The notes under the pieces are model-generated. The model did not search any database, was not told the DNA's origin, and was given only the letters and a program-made list of their open reading frames with translations. Below, piece by piece: positions 43,634 to 52,155 of a stretch of DNA of 64,000 bases. The position numbers and the translations under genes were made by a program. Within the stretch, counting starts at the first letter, position 1, and each line of letters starts with the position of its first letter. This DNA comes from Desulfococcus multivorans (GTDB lineage Bacteria; Desulfobacterota; Desulfobacteria; Desulfobacterales; Desulfococcaceae): the NCBI RefSeq assembly GCF_001854245.1, contig NZ_CP015381.1, positions 1,647,001 through 1,711,000 of the forward strand. Reading direction: 5' to 3'.

Positions 43634-44842
43634 ATGGACGATTCTTGCGCCGATAACCATTATGCGTTCTTCGCGGCATTTTACAATGCGCCTGGTCCCA
43701 TCGTCATTGCACGGGAAGACGGTCGATTTGTGCTGATCAACAAGGCGTTCGAGAGCGCTGTCGGATATGCCTTCGAGGAGATTGCCGGCTTTTCCGACTG
43801 GATCGATTGTATGGGCGGGCGGGATCCGACTGGAGTCGAGACGTATTTATCCGGGCTTTTCTCATCGGAAACGGCATATCGGACCCGGCGTGTATCCCTT
43901 CAGAACAAGAGCGGCCACGTTTGGGTATGGAACTTTTACAGCGCGCCGATGGGGAGATGGGCGGACGGCCTGAGGACAGCCATCAGCATCGCAAACCCGG
44001 TGGAGTTGACCGCCGATCAGGAAGCGGCCTGTGAAGAGATGATGGACCTGCTCGCGGAGGAAATCGCCAAAAGATCGAAGGATCTTCAGGCCAGCATCAA
44101 CGCATTGGAGAACGAAATCATCGAACGCAAGCGGATCGAGCGGGCACTGACGCTCTCCCGCGAAAGGCTCAAGCAAATGTCCATGAGGGTTTTGGATGCG
44201 CTGGAAGCCGACCGAAGAACCATCTCCAAGGAACTGCACGACAGCATCGGCGGCAGCCTGGCCGCCATCAAATTCAGCCTCGAAGAAAAGGAAATTGATA
44301 GAGAGCAGAACGGCGGGCGACTTGACGAATCCTTATCCCGGGAGATCGATTACCTGTCGGCGGCCATTAAGGAAACAAAGCGGATATCCGCCAACCTCAG
44401 GCCTACGACCTTGGATGACTTGGGTTTAATGGCCACCCTGAAATGGTATCTGCGTCAGTTCCGGCGTACCTACGGCAAAATCCGGGTCGATTTTACCGCC
44501 GACATGAGTGAAGAAGAGGTGCCCGAAGCGATGAAGATCATCATTTACCGAATTGTTCAGGAGGCCCTCAACAATGCCCAGAAGCACAGCGAGGCCGATC
44601 TCGTCCGTCTGCATCTCGGTAAGACGGATGGCGATCACACCGTCTGCCTTGTCGTTGAGGATAACGGCCGGGGATTCAACGTCAACGATATCCATCCCGG
44701 GAAAGATCCCTTAAGTGGATACGGTCTGACCGCCATGCGCGAGCGCTGCGAGATTGTAGGCGGGTCGTTTCATATCCATTCCCGGATCGGACGGGGTACC
44801 GTGATTCGTGCGATGCTGCCCAGATCGAAAACCGATCAATGA
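43634..44842 (+). CDS. PAS-containing HisKA_3 sensor histidine kinase
   Basis: 402 residues, no membrane segments, so a cytosolic sensor. An N-terminal PAS domain (YNAPGPIVIAREDGRFVLINKAFE...) is followed by a coiled-coil linker. The dimerisation/phosphoacceptor helix of the NarX/DegS family has His in KELHDSIGGSLAAIK. The ATPase domain has an N-box EALNNAQKHSEA and a G-box VVEDNGRGF, later GYGLTAMRERCEIVGG. It presumably phosphorylates the LuxR-type regulator just upstream. No good ribosome site precedes the ATG, so start is uncertain. Confidence 0.9.
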   Translation: MDDSCADNHYAFFAAFYNAPGPIVIAREDGRFVLINKAFESAVGYAFEEIAGFSDWIDCMGGRDPTGVETYLSGLFSSETAYRTRRVSLQNKSGHVWVWNFYSAPMGRWADGLRTAISIANPVELTADQEAACEEMMDLLAEEIAKRSKDLQASINALENEIIERKRIERALTLSRERLKQMSMRVLDALEADRRTISKELHDSIGGSLAAIKFSLEEKEIDREQNGGRLDESLSREIDYLSAAIKETKRISANLRPTTLDDLGLMATLKWYLRQFRRTYGKIRVDFTADMSEEEVPEAMKIIIYRIVQEALNNAQKHSEADLVRLHLGKTDGDHTVCLVVEDNGRGFNVNDIHPGKDPLSGYGLTAMRERCEIVGGSFHIHSRIGRGTVIRAMLPRSKTDQ

Positions 44843-45023
44843 ACGGTTCGTGCGGACTCACAACGTTTTCTCGGGTGTGACGGCCCCGCTGCCCCTTTTC
44901 AGACGTGATGCGGATTTGTGCCATCGCGCGGTTTACGGACAGCGGGGTGTATTTGGGCTTTCCACCAACCTTCGAGATACGATGATGCGTTGGAGAACCG
45001 CTTCGGGCTTCCGGGCGGATGGC

Positions 45024-46400
45024 TCAAAAGACCAGTGGCCTCAGCATGTAGATGATATCGCTTTCCCTCGAGGGATAAGGTGTCATGATACTCTGGCGAT
45101 AAAGCGTTTCTGCGGAGAGGCCGTTATGCATCGCCAGGCTGAAGGCGTTGATCAGGCCGGCGGCGTTGTCCGAAAGGATGTGCGCACCCAGAATTTTCCC
45201 ATCTTCTCCCGCGAGCACCTTATAGGCCGCATGGGCGATCCCCACCCGCGTATACGTGGGCCAGTCGAGATGATCTTCACAGCTCTTTTCATAGCTTGCG
45301 CCTTCCTTTTTGAGTGCATCCTCCGTAGCGCCTACCATCCCGTACTGGGGATAGGTGAACAGGACTGTCGGCACAGCCGAATAATCCATGACTGCCCCGG
45401 GGTTGTCGCCGTTGCTCAGGCTGACGATGTTGTTCGCCGCCGTTTCCGCCTCGGCGTCAGCCACCCGGGCCAGCTGAAGGGTGTCCGCGCAGTCGCCTAC
45501 GGCGTAAACATATGGGTTCGAAGTGGCCATCTTCTCATTTACGGTGATGCCGCGTTTGGTGGCTTCGATTCCGGCACTGTCCAGTTCCAGGGCGTCGATG
45601 TTCGGGGCCCGTCCGGCACCATGCACGACGAGATCCGCTTCAAACCGGCGACCCCCTTCCGTTGTGATGCGGAAGGCCCTGTCGGTCTTCTCGATTCCCA
45701 GAATGCCGACGTTGGTATGGATATCGATGCCTGCTTCGGCGGAGGCGGCCGACAGAAGAGCGACCATTTGCTCATCGAAAGGCCCCAGGGGGCGGGAGGC
45801 CACTTCCAGTATGATGCAGTGGATGTCCGAAGGACCCAGCCGGGCGGCGAAATGGGCGAATTCGAATGAGATGAATCCGCCGCCGATAAAGACGATGCGG
45901 GAGGGAAGGCGGTCCAGTTCCATGAACTCGCTGCTCGATATGATGTGATCAGACCCATCGATGGGCAGCGACATGGGGACCGCACCCACGGCGAGAACGA
46001 TAAAGCGGGCGGTCAACTCTTCCCGGCCCACGGCGACGGACTGTGGCCCCGTAAAACGAGCTTGCCCAGGGATAAAATCGATGCCTGCCTTTTTCAGGCC
46101 GCTTACCGTTTTTGAAGGTACGGATGCGGTAAACCTGTTTTTTGCATCCCGCAGGGCCGACCAGTCGGCAATCGCCGGCGACGTTATGCCGATGCCCGAA
46201 AGGTGGCGCGATCGGGCCACGGCCTCGGTCCCTTCATAGAACCATTTCTTGGCCTGGCAACCGCTGAGGGCGCAGGTTCCCCCCGGTCGATCGCTGTGTT
46301 CAACCAATCCCACTGAAAATCCATTGCGGTTCAATTGATAAGCTGCGGTTTGCCCGGCCGTACCCGAACCGACGACCAGGGCATCATATCGTTTGGACAT
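45024..46400 (-). CDS. FAD-dependent disulfide-reductase family protein
   Basis: 458-residue flavoprotein of the dihydrolipoamide dehydrogenase/glutathione reductase family. The FAD-binding loop is VVGSGTAGQTAAYQL, the redox cysteines are in GGTCALSGCQAKKW (Cys43 and Cys48), the NAD(P)-binding loop is IVFIGGGFISFEFAHF and the second FAD block is VYAVGDCAD. The C-terminal His-Glu pair (HPTxxE) is replaced: the equivalent stretch reads TPYPSRESD, with Tyr for His, as in mercuric-reductase relatives, so it may act on a non-standard substrate. GGAGGT precedes the ATG at 46400. Confidence 0.88.
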   Translation of the reverse strand: MSKRYDALVVGSGTAGQTAAYQLNRNGFSVGLVEHSDRPGGTCALSGCQAKKWFYEGTEAVARSRHLSGIGITSPAIADWSALRDAKNRFTASVPSKTVSGLKKAGIDFIPGQARFTGPQSVAVGREELTARFIVLAVGAVPMSLPIDGSDHIISSSEFMELDRLPSRIVFIGGGFISFEFAHFAARLGPSDIHCIILEVASRPLGPFDEQMVALLSAASAEAGIDIHTNVGILGIEKTDRAFRITTEGGRRFEADLVVHGAGRAPNIDALELDSAGIEATKRGITVNEKMATSNPYVYAVGDCADTLQLARVADAEAETAANNIVSLSNGDNPGAVMDYSAVPTVLFTYPQYGMVGATEDALKKEGASYEKSCEDHLDWPTYTRVGIAHAAYKVLAGEDGKILGAHILSDNAAGLINAFSLAMHNGLSAETLYRQSIMTPYPSRESDIIYMLRPLVF

Positions 46401-46456
46401 GTTCACCTCCATGTGTCGGATGACATCCGACAGGATGTTTTTTCATTTGAACGCCT

Positions 46457-46528
46457 CAACTTTCGATTTTCATAGGCCGTATCCTCCCGGCGCCTCTTTC
46501 CGGTCATCGTCATGAAAGTCGACAGTTG
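46457..46528. repeat. Intergenic palindrome family, copy 4 (72 bp)
   Basis: Arms CAACTTTCGATTTTCAT / ATGAAAGTCGACAGTTG (two mismatches), core AGGCCGTATCCTCCCGGCGC as in copy 1. It lies 56 bp upstream of the minus-strand flavoprotein start. Confidence 0.88.
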
Positions 46529-46862
46529 AATGAATTCGTTTCATAAGTTACGGCATGGCATCAAAAAGGTCTCGATATACGATCCTGTCTGCGTGAAAGC
46601 CGTCTGCGATCCAATAACCGGAAGCGGTGTCGCTTTTGCAACCCTCCAACGGACCGCCCCCGGGGGGATGATGATTCTCTTGCAAAACCGTTTTTCGCAG
46701 ACGGCCGCCATTCAGTGTCTCGGCTGCAGGCGATCCTCCTGCAGAAAACGAGAACACATGGGGCGGCTTAAAAAGCGATATAGGGTACTGACCGGATTTC
46801 CAACAACAGGGTTTTAAAGATATTATAAAGTATATACCATAGTCTTACAGAAAGGTCACTTT
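46529..46862. other. Intergenic region before the pseudo-receiver gene
   Basis: 334 bp, divergent. An open frame at 46530-46817 begins at the palindrome edge, lacks a ribosome site and resembles no protein. The last 60 bp (AT-rich, TATTATAAAG) probably carry the promoter of the next gene. Confidence 0.4.
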
Positions 46863-47252
46863 ATGTCGGAACGCCATTCCATATTGCTCGTCGACGGGAA
46901 TTCCTTTTTAAGGTCCTCCGTCAGGCGGATGATTCGGAAGGCGTTTCCGGAAGTGGTCGTGGCGGAGACGGATCGACTCACCCCGGCGCTCCAGATCGTC
47001 GACGCCTCCCGTCTGCTTCTGGTGATCACCGGCATTCATCTCAAGGAAGGCAGTGGGCTGGATCTGACTGAATCGATCAGGGTTCGGTATCCCGACGCCG
47101 CTATTATGATCTTCACCAATGAAGACGATCCGGAGTATATGGCTGAAGCGTTTCAAAGAGGTGCAAACTTTTTTGTTTCCAAAGCGCTGCCGAACCGAAG
47201 CACCATCCTCAACGTCATCAGAGACCGTTTGTCGGGGGACAGGTCGAGGTGA
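46863..47252 (+). CDS. Stand-alone response-regulator receiver lacking the phosphoacceptor Asp
   Basis: 129-residue receiver-domain protein with no output domain. The first conserved acidic position is LLVDGNSF (a single Asp where two are usual). The stretch that should hold the phosphoacceptor reads LLVITGIHLKEGSGLDL, with Thr-Gly (56-57) where Asp is expected. The downstream Thr (MIFTNEDD) and Lys (FFVSKALP) remain. So it is a pseudo-receiver, probably a protein-interaction module. It lies between palindrome copies 4 and 5, with AAAGG before the ATG. Confidence 0.85.
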   Translation: MSERHSILLVDGNSFLRSSVRRMIRKAFPEVVVAETDRLTPALQIVDASRLLLVITGIHLKEGSGLDLTESIRVRYPDAAIMIFTNEDDPEYMAEAFQRGANFFVSKALPNRSTILNVIRDRLSGDRSR

Positions 47253-47317
47253 GAGGATGAAACCTCGATCCGCACTATTGAAATTCATTCAGATATGCAA
47301 TAATAAGATATGTAATC

Positions 47318-47388
47318 CAACTTTCGGTATTCATGGCCCGTACCCTCCGACATCTCTCTCCGGTCACCGTCATGGAAGTCGACAGTTG
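47318..47388. repeat. Intergenic palindrome family, copy 5 (71 bp)
   Basis: Left arm CAACTTTCGGTATTCAT, right arm ATGGAAGTCGACAGTTG, i.e. more diverged than the others; core GGCCCGTACCCTCCGACATC. It lies between two plus-strand genes. Confidence 0.82.
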
Positions 47389-47465
47389 AGATGTAAATTG
47401 AACACGAGGCGAATAGAGTTGAGGAATGATTTCCAGGTTTAACTTCAGCATGAAGAGGTGAAAAA

Positions 47466-47717
47466 ATGCGGAAAAAAGTAATTGCCCTGATCATTGCAGC
47501 AGCGTTCGGTATCATGGTCGCCGTAACAGGTTGTGAATCCAAAGGGCCGGCAGAGAAGGCCGGGGAAGAAATCGATCAATCGGCGGAATCCATAAAAGAG
47601 GCTGTTGAAGAAGCCGGAGATGAGATTACGGGAGAAGGACCTGCGGAAAAGGCCGGGGAAAAGATTGATGAGACCGTCAATGATCTTCAGGAAGCGGCGG
47701 AGCCACAAAACGAGTAG
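47466..47717 (+). CDS. Small lipoprotein with internal repeat (83 aa)
   Basis: Lipoprotein signal (KKVIALIIAAAFGIMVAVTGC) followed by a charged helical region in which GPAEKAGEEIDQ and GPAEKAGEKIDE are an obvious duplication about 30 residues apart. Very acidic mature part, no further cysteine. It resembles the small entericidin-like or CsbD-like stress lipoproteins but has no clear family. AGAGGTG precedes the ATG. Palindrome copy 5 lies upstream, and a split copy downstream. Confidence 0.8.
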   Translation: MRKKVIALIIAAAFGIMVAVTGCESKGPAEKAGEEIDQSAESIKEAVEEAGDEITGEGPAEKAGEKIDETVNDLQEAAEPQNE

Positions 47718-47761
47718 ACGCGGCAACATCCTTCACTCTGAACACGGAGAATTTGACGATT

Positions 47762-47975
47762 CAACTTTCGGTATTCAAGGGCTGGGGACGATCAGCGCCC
47801 TGCATGGTTTCGTTCAAGTGCCGCTGAAGCTTGATCCGATTGGTCCGGAAACGCGCTTGCGCTCAAACGGTCCGGACCCCTGGTCTTCCGCTGGGCTTAA
47901 GCGGCACTAAAACTCACCGCTGAAGGGGCTTGGCCGTATCCTTCCGGCACCGGCCGACACTTTCGGTTGTATGCC
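47762..47975. repeat. Palindrome family copy split by a hairpin insert
   Basis: The left arm CAACTTTCGGTATTCAA is at 47762-47778, identical in 16 bp to copy 5. The core GGCCGTATCCTTCCGGCACC reappears only at 47932-47951, followed by a decayed right end. The roughly 150 bp in between contain a second inverted repeat, AGTGCCGCTGAAGC (47817-47830) and GCTTAAGCGGCACT (47895-47908), with nested GGTCCGGA/TCCGGACC, so it appears to be another palindromic element inserted into the first. Confidence 0.6.
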
Positions 47976-48025
47976 TGTCGATTCCAAGTGTTTTTAATCT
48001 TTTATAGAGAAAGACGGATTTTATC

Positions 48026-49384
48026 ATGGCGCGGACGATGGTTATGGTGTTAGCGCTGTTCCTTGCCGCGGCCGGCGGTCTTCAGGCGGATGAACTGAAA
48101 AATTTGCTGACCGGAACGGCGGCGGAGACGCAGGCGCCGGCGGAAAAGGTCATCACGACCAGAAGTTCCACCCAGAATGACCGCAATATCCGTCAGCGTC
48201 TCGATCAGATCTTTTCGGAGCTGGATGCGTTGCGGGATATCGAGATCTCCGTCAGTAACGGAGTGGTGACGCTCAAGGGCGAAGTGGATTCCGTCGCTTC
48301 CGAAACCAAGGCGCTGCAATTCACCCGTCAGGTGGAAGGTGTGGTCGAGGTCGTAAATGAATTGACGGTAAACCGAGACCTCTCGGATCGTCTATCCTTT
48401 ACGTGGCAAAAAATAGTGAACATGGCCAGGAGCCTGGCTGCGCAATTGCCCCTGTTCGTTCTCGCGCTGCTGCTCCTTGTCATGTTCTGGATGCTGGGCG
48501 GATGGATCCGAGAGCGTGAAAGCCTGTTTCTCCGGGTCAGCCCCAACCCTTTTATCGCCGGACTGTTGGGACAGATCGCCCATTTGGTCTTTATTCTTGC
48601 GGGTGTGATCGTGGCGTTGGTGCTGGTGGATGCCGCTCCGGTAATCGGCACGATACTCGGTGCCGCCGGAATTGTCGGTCTTGCGGTGGGGTTTGCCGTG
48701 CGGGACACGGTAGAGAACTACATCGCCAGTATCCTGCTGAGTCTCAGGAACCCTTTTGAGGTCAATGACCTGGTGGATATCGACGGGCATGAGGGCAACG
48801 TGGCCAGGATTACCTCTCGTGCCACGATCCTGATATCCCTGGACGGCAACCACATTCGGATTCCCAATGCATTGGTTTTCAAGGCGGTGATCACCAATTT
48901 TACCCGCAACCCCGAAAGGCGTTTCCATTTCAAGGCGGGCATCGATACGGCAGAGGATTTGCTGGCGGCACAGGCCCTCGCTCTTGAGACGCTGAAGGCT
49001 ACCCCGGGCGTGCTTACGGATCCCAGGCCGCTGGCCGTTATCGAGGCTTTGGGGGATTCGAATGTGTTGCTGGGTATATATGCCTGGGTGGATCAGCGTC
49101 GTTTCAGTTTCCCCAAGGTTCGGAGCGAGGCCATCCGAAGAATCAAGGAGGCGTTTGACGATGCCGGTATTGTCATGCCCGAACCGATTTACAAACTGCG
49201 GCTGATCGAGAAGGATTCCCATAAATCCGTTCCCGTGAAAAAATCGGTTGATGCCAATGCCGGGGATGTCAAGGATGTCAAGGATGTCAGCGCAGAACAC
49301 GCACTGGAGCGCAAGGTATTGGAAGACCAGGCCCAGGGCGATGGAGAAAACCTGCTGACGAAAAACGCACGACAGGAATTATAG
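48026..49384 (+). CDS. Mechanosensitive channel (MscS family) with BON domain
   Basis: 452 residues. A signal peptide (VMVLALFLAAAGGLQA) leads into a periplasmic BON domain (about 50-118: IRQRLDQIFSELDALRDIEI... NGVVTLKGEVDS). Three hydrophobic segments follow, and then the MscS pore and beta-domain region (GAAGIVGLAVGFAVRDTVENYIAS and NPFEVNDLVDIDGHEGNVARI). BON domains bind lipids or peptidoglycan, so this channel may sense envelope tension. The C-terminal tail has a 9-bp tandem repeat in the DNA giving DVKDVKDV. A leader of about 300 bp containing the split palindrome precedes it. Confidence 0.88.
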   Translation: MARTMVMVLALFLAAAGGLQADELKNLLTGTAAETQAPAEKVITTRSSTQNDRNIRQRLDQIFSELDALRDIEISVSNGVVTLKGEVDSVASETKALQFTRQVEGVVEVVNELTVNRDLSDRLSFTWQKIVNMARSLAAQLPLFVLALLLLVMFWMLGGWIRERESLFLRVSPNPFIAGLLGQIAHLVFILAGVIVALVLVDAAPVIGTILGAAGIVGLAVGFAVRDTVENYIASILLSLRNPFEVNDLVDIDGHEGNVARITSRATILISLDGNHIRIPNALVFKAVITNFTRNPERRFHFKAGIDTAEDLLAAQALALETLKATPGVLTDPRPLAVIEALGDSNVLLGIYAWVDQRRFSFPKVRSEAIRRIKEAFDDAGIVMPEPIYKLRLIEKDSHKSVPVKKSVDANAGDVKDVKDVSAEHALERKVLEDQAQGDGENLLTKNARQEL

Positions 49385-49710
49385 AAAGCGCTCCATCACT
49401 CAATGCCTCCGATGGTGATGCCGCTCAGGCATTGGCCGGTGTTGCGAGGCTGTTCGGCCGCCTCTGTACCCTTCAGCCGCTTCTCTATCGAATTCCAATG
49501 AGATAATCCTCAAAAAATTGATGCATTCGCAAAAAGTCGTTCTATCCATATGTGGACACAACATATACCGCTTGTATTTTTGTACAACAGCAATATAATG
49601 TGGTTAGGAGCATAATTTCTGAGTTTTTACGGGACCCTGAAGGTCGACATCTGAATTTTCATTGGCGGGGTGTCTTTATAAAACCATCAACCTCTGAACG
49701 GAGTGGAGAT
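49385..49710. other. Intergenic region upstream of the 2-oxoacid oxidoreductase operon
   Basis: 326 bp, AT-rich in its second half, with the promoter-like pair at 49572-49599. The open frame continues upstream of the korA start to 49552 but has no ribosome site and no similarity there. Confidence 0.4.
49572..49599 (+). promoter_or_regulatory. Candidate promoter of the korA operon
   Basis: Perfect TATAAT at 49594-49599 with TTGTAT at 49572-49577, 16-bp spacer; the -35 is weak (three of six). About 110 bp before the start codon of korA. Confidence 0.45.
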
Positions 49711-50832
49711 ATGGGTCTGACGCTGATGGAGGGCAATGAGGCGATTGCCTGGGGCGCCCTGGCCGCCGGGTGCCGGTTTTTTGCCGGGTATCCCATCACG
49801 CCGGCTACGACCATTTACAACACCATGCTCAGGCTGCTGCCGCCCAATGGGGGGATCTGCCTCCAGGGAGAGGATGAAATCGCTTCCATAGGCTTCTGTC
49901 TTGGGGCGTCCATGGCCGGCTTGAAGGCTATGACGGCGACCTCTGGACCGGGAATGAGCCTTTACAGCGAACAGATCTCCTTTGCCCTCGGGAGTGAGAT
50001 TCCCATTGTCATTGTCGACGTCCAACGCCTGGGGCCCTCCACCGGTTCTGCAACCAAAGGCGCCGACGGCGACATTCAGTTCCTGCAATGGGGCAACTCC
50101 GGGGGGCTTCCGGTGATCGTCCTGGCCCCTGTAGACGTAAAGGACTGTTATGTATTGACCATGCAGGCCTTCAATCTGGCCGAACGTTTTCGCTGCCCGG
50201 TCTTTCTGGCCGCCAACAAAGAGGTCTCCATGATCCGGGAGACCCTTGATCTGGAACGCCTGCGGCTGCCGGAAGTGCTGGAGCGCCGAATGGCCGACGG
50301 CAGGGAGCCCTTCTTGCCCTTTGCTGCAAGGGAAGGCCGGTACGTACCGGATTTCCTGCCTATCGGCGGCCAGACCCTGGTTCGTCAGACGTCCTCGACC
50401 CATGGTCCGGACGGCTACATCACCACCGACCCGAACCAGATCGCGCTGATGCAGGCGCGGCGCTTCGCCAAGATCAGTACGGCCGCTTCGAAAATCACCT
50501 GCTACGACGAATATCCTGTTGCCAACCCTGATACCCTGGTGATTGCCTACGGGGTAACGGCCAGGGCTGCACGGGCTGCCGTCAAACGGGTCGAGGAAAG
50601 CGGCGGGAAGGCCGGGCTTTTGGTTTTGAAGACCCTCTGGCCGGTTCCCGAAGCGCTGATTCGGGAAAAGGCCGCCCCTTGCCGGCGGGTGATCGTCCCC
50701 GAGATGAATCTCGGCCAGTACGTTCGAGAGATCGAACGCATCCTGCCGGGTAAAACCATCGACTTTATAGGCCAGATGAACGGAGAGCTTATCACGCCGG
50801 GTCGGATCCAGGAGGTGATTCAGCATGGATAG
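49711..50832 (+). CDS. korA: 2-oxoacid:ferredoxin oxidoreductase subunit alpha
   Basis: 373-residue alpha subunit of a ferredoxin-linked oxidoreductase that decarboxylates 2-oxoacids to acyl-CoA. Family blocks are GNEAIAWGALAAGCRFFAGYPITPATTI, QGEDEIASIGFCLGASMAG, ATSGPGMSLYSEQISFA and DVQRLGPSTGSATKGADGD, with a Rossmann-like C-terminal part (VIAYGVTARAARAAV). GGAGTGGAG lies before the ATG at 49711. It overlaps the beta/gamma gene by 8 bp, so both are made together. Substrate preference cannot be read from sequence; see the cluster context. Confidence 0.92.
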   Translation: MGLTLMEGNEAIAWGALAAGCRFFAGYPITPATTIYNTMLRLLPPNGGICLQGEDEIASIGFCLGASMAGLKAMTATSGPGMSLYSEQISFALGSEIPIVIVDVQRLGPSTGSATKGADGDIQFLQWGNSGGLPVIVLAPVDVKDCYVLTMQAFNLAERFRCPVFLAANKEVSMIRETLDLERLRLPEVLERRMADGREPFLPFAAREGRYVPDFLPIGGQTLVRQTSSTHGPDGYITTDPNQIALMQARRFAKISTAASKITCYDEYPVANPDTLVIAYGVTARAARAAVKRVEESGGKAGLLVLKTLWPVPEALIREKAAPCRRVIVPEMNLGQYVREIERILPGKTIDFIGQMNGELITPGRIQEVIQHG

Positions 50833-52138
50833 CCTTTTAAACACGGACCGCCCGCCGGTCTTCTGTCCCGGGTGCGCCCACGAACGGGTACTCCACGCGT
50901 TGGACCAGGCCCTGATCGGTATGGGCCTCACCGGCCGGCAAGTCGTTATCGTCACAGATATCGGCTGTTCGGGTCTTTTTGATACCTTTTTCAATACCCA
51001 CGCCTTTCACGGCCTTCATGGACGGGCGCTCACTTACGCCACCGGCATAAAGATGGCGCGGTCGGAACTCACGGTTATCGTCACCATGGGAGACGGCGGT
51101 TTGGGGATCGGGGGCGCACATGTTCTCAGCACTTGTCGGCGTAATATCGATCTGACCTTGTTGGTGCTCAATAATTTCAACTATGGGATGACAGGCGGTC
51201 AGTGTTCGAGTACCACCCCTCGGGACGCCGAGGTCGGCTCCGGCTTCCTGAACCGTCTGGAGAAACCGATGGATATCTGCCAGGTCGCCGGCACCGCCGG
51301 AGCGGCCATGGTGTCCCGCGTTTCGACATACGATGAAGGATTGGTCAGGCATCTCCAGGAGGCGATCGCCTACGACGGATTTTCCCTGGTGGATATCTGG
51401 GGAATATGTCCCGGGCGATACGCCCGACAGAACAGGCTTACCCCCAGGCGTATCGCCGATAGCATTGCCGAACTGCCTGACCTTTCAAGCTTCAAAACAT
51501 TGAACGACCGGATGGAATATGGCCGCGCGTATCGGCAGGAAGCTGTTTTGCAGGATGCACCGCCGGATCCGGTGCGCATTGAACCCGTTTTCAAGGCGCC
51601 GTGGAAGGGTCGGCGGGAGGTGGTTGTGCTGGGCGGCGCCGGTCAGCGTATCGTCACCGCAGGTGAACTGCTGTGTCTGGCCGGAGCTGCGGCAGGGTGT
51701 TACGCCACCCAGAAGAACGACTATCCCGTTACCGTGATGCGGGGGCATTCGGTGAGCGAAGTCATTCTGTCGGAGACCGAGATCGAGTATGCCGGTATCG
51801 AAAACCCGGCGGTGGTCATCGCTTTGGCAGCCGAGGGCGTCGGTCGACGCAAGGGGATGTTTGGTCGATTGTCGCCGGAATCAATGGTTATTCGTGCCCT
51901 CGGCGTGGCGTTGCCCCCTTGCGGCGCAACGGTTGTCGACATCGACTTCAAATCGAAACAAATCAAATCACCGGATTGGGCGCTGGCCTCGCTGGCCGTT
52001 CTGGCCCGTGAAAATCGGATCCTGACCATGGCGATGCTGAAAAAGGCGCTGGAACTGCGTTACAGTGAGGGGGTCCTCGAAGCGGCGTTGACGGTGGTTG
52101 AGAAGACAAATATTTCAAGACATTTTAACATATCCTGA
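50825..52138 (+). CDS. korB: 2-oxoacid:ferredoxin oxidoreductase beta-gamma fusion
   Basis: 437 residues. The N-terminal beta part carries CPGCAHERVL, the thiamine-diphosphate motif (MGDGGLGIGG ... NNFNYGMTGGQ) and GICPGRYARQNRL. The C-terminal gamma part begins VVVLGGAGQRIVTAGELL and ends near EYAGIENPAVVIALAAEG. Gamma fused to beta means the enzyme needs only two genes; no separate delta (ferredoxin-like, 2[4Fe-4S]) subunit is present next to it. The FAD oxidoreductase gene follows 17 bp later. Confidence 0.9.
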   Translation: MDSLLNTDRPPVFCPGCAHERVLHALDQALIGMGLTGRQVVIVTDIGCSGLFDTFFNTHAFHGLHGRALTYATGIKMARSELTVIVTMGDGGLGIGGAHVLSTCRRNIDLTLLVLNNFNYGMTGGQCSSTTPRDAEVGSGFLNRLEKPMDICQVAGTAGAAMVSRVSTYDEGLVRHLQEAIAYDGFSLVDIWGICPGRYARQNRLTPRRIADSIAELPDLSSFKTLNDRMEYGRAYRQEAVLQDAPPDPVRIEPVFKAPWKGRREVVVLGGAGQRIVTAGELLCLAGAAAGCYATQKNDYPVTVMRGHSVSEVILSETEIEYAGIENPAVVIALAAEGVGRRKGMFGRLSPESMVIRALGVALPPCGATVVDIDFKSKQIKSPDWALASLAVLARENRILTMAMLKKALELRYSEGVLEAALTVVEKTNISRHFNIS

Positions 52139-52155
52139 CGACGGAGGTGATGCAC

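Noticed and set aside
46530-46817. 95-codon plus-strand open frame between the flavoprotein and pseudo-receiver genes
   Set aside because: It starts at the edge of a palindrome copy, has no ribosome site and no protein-like conservation.
49687-50994. 435-codon minus-strand frame opposite korA
   Set aside because: Antisense of a well-supported oxidoreductase subunit.
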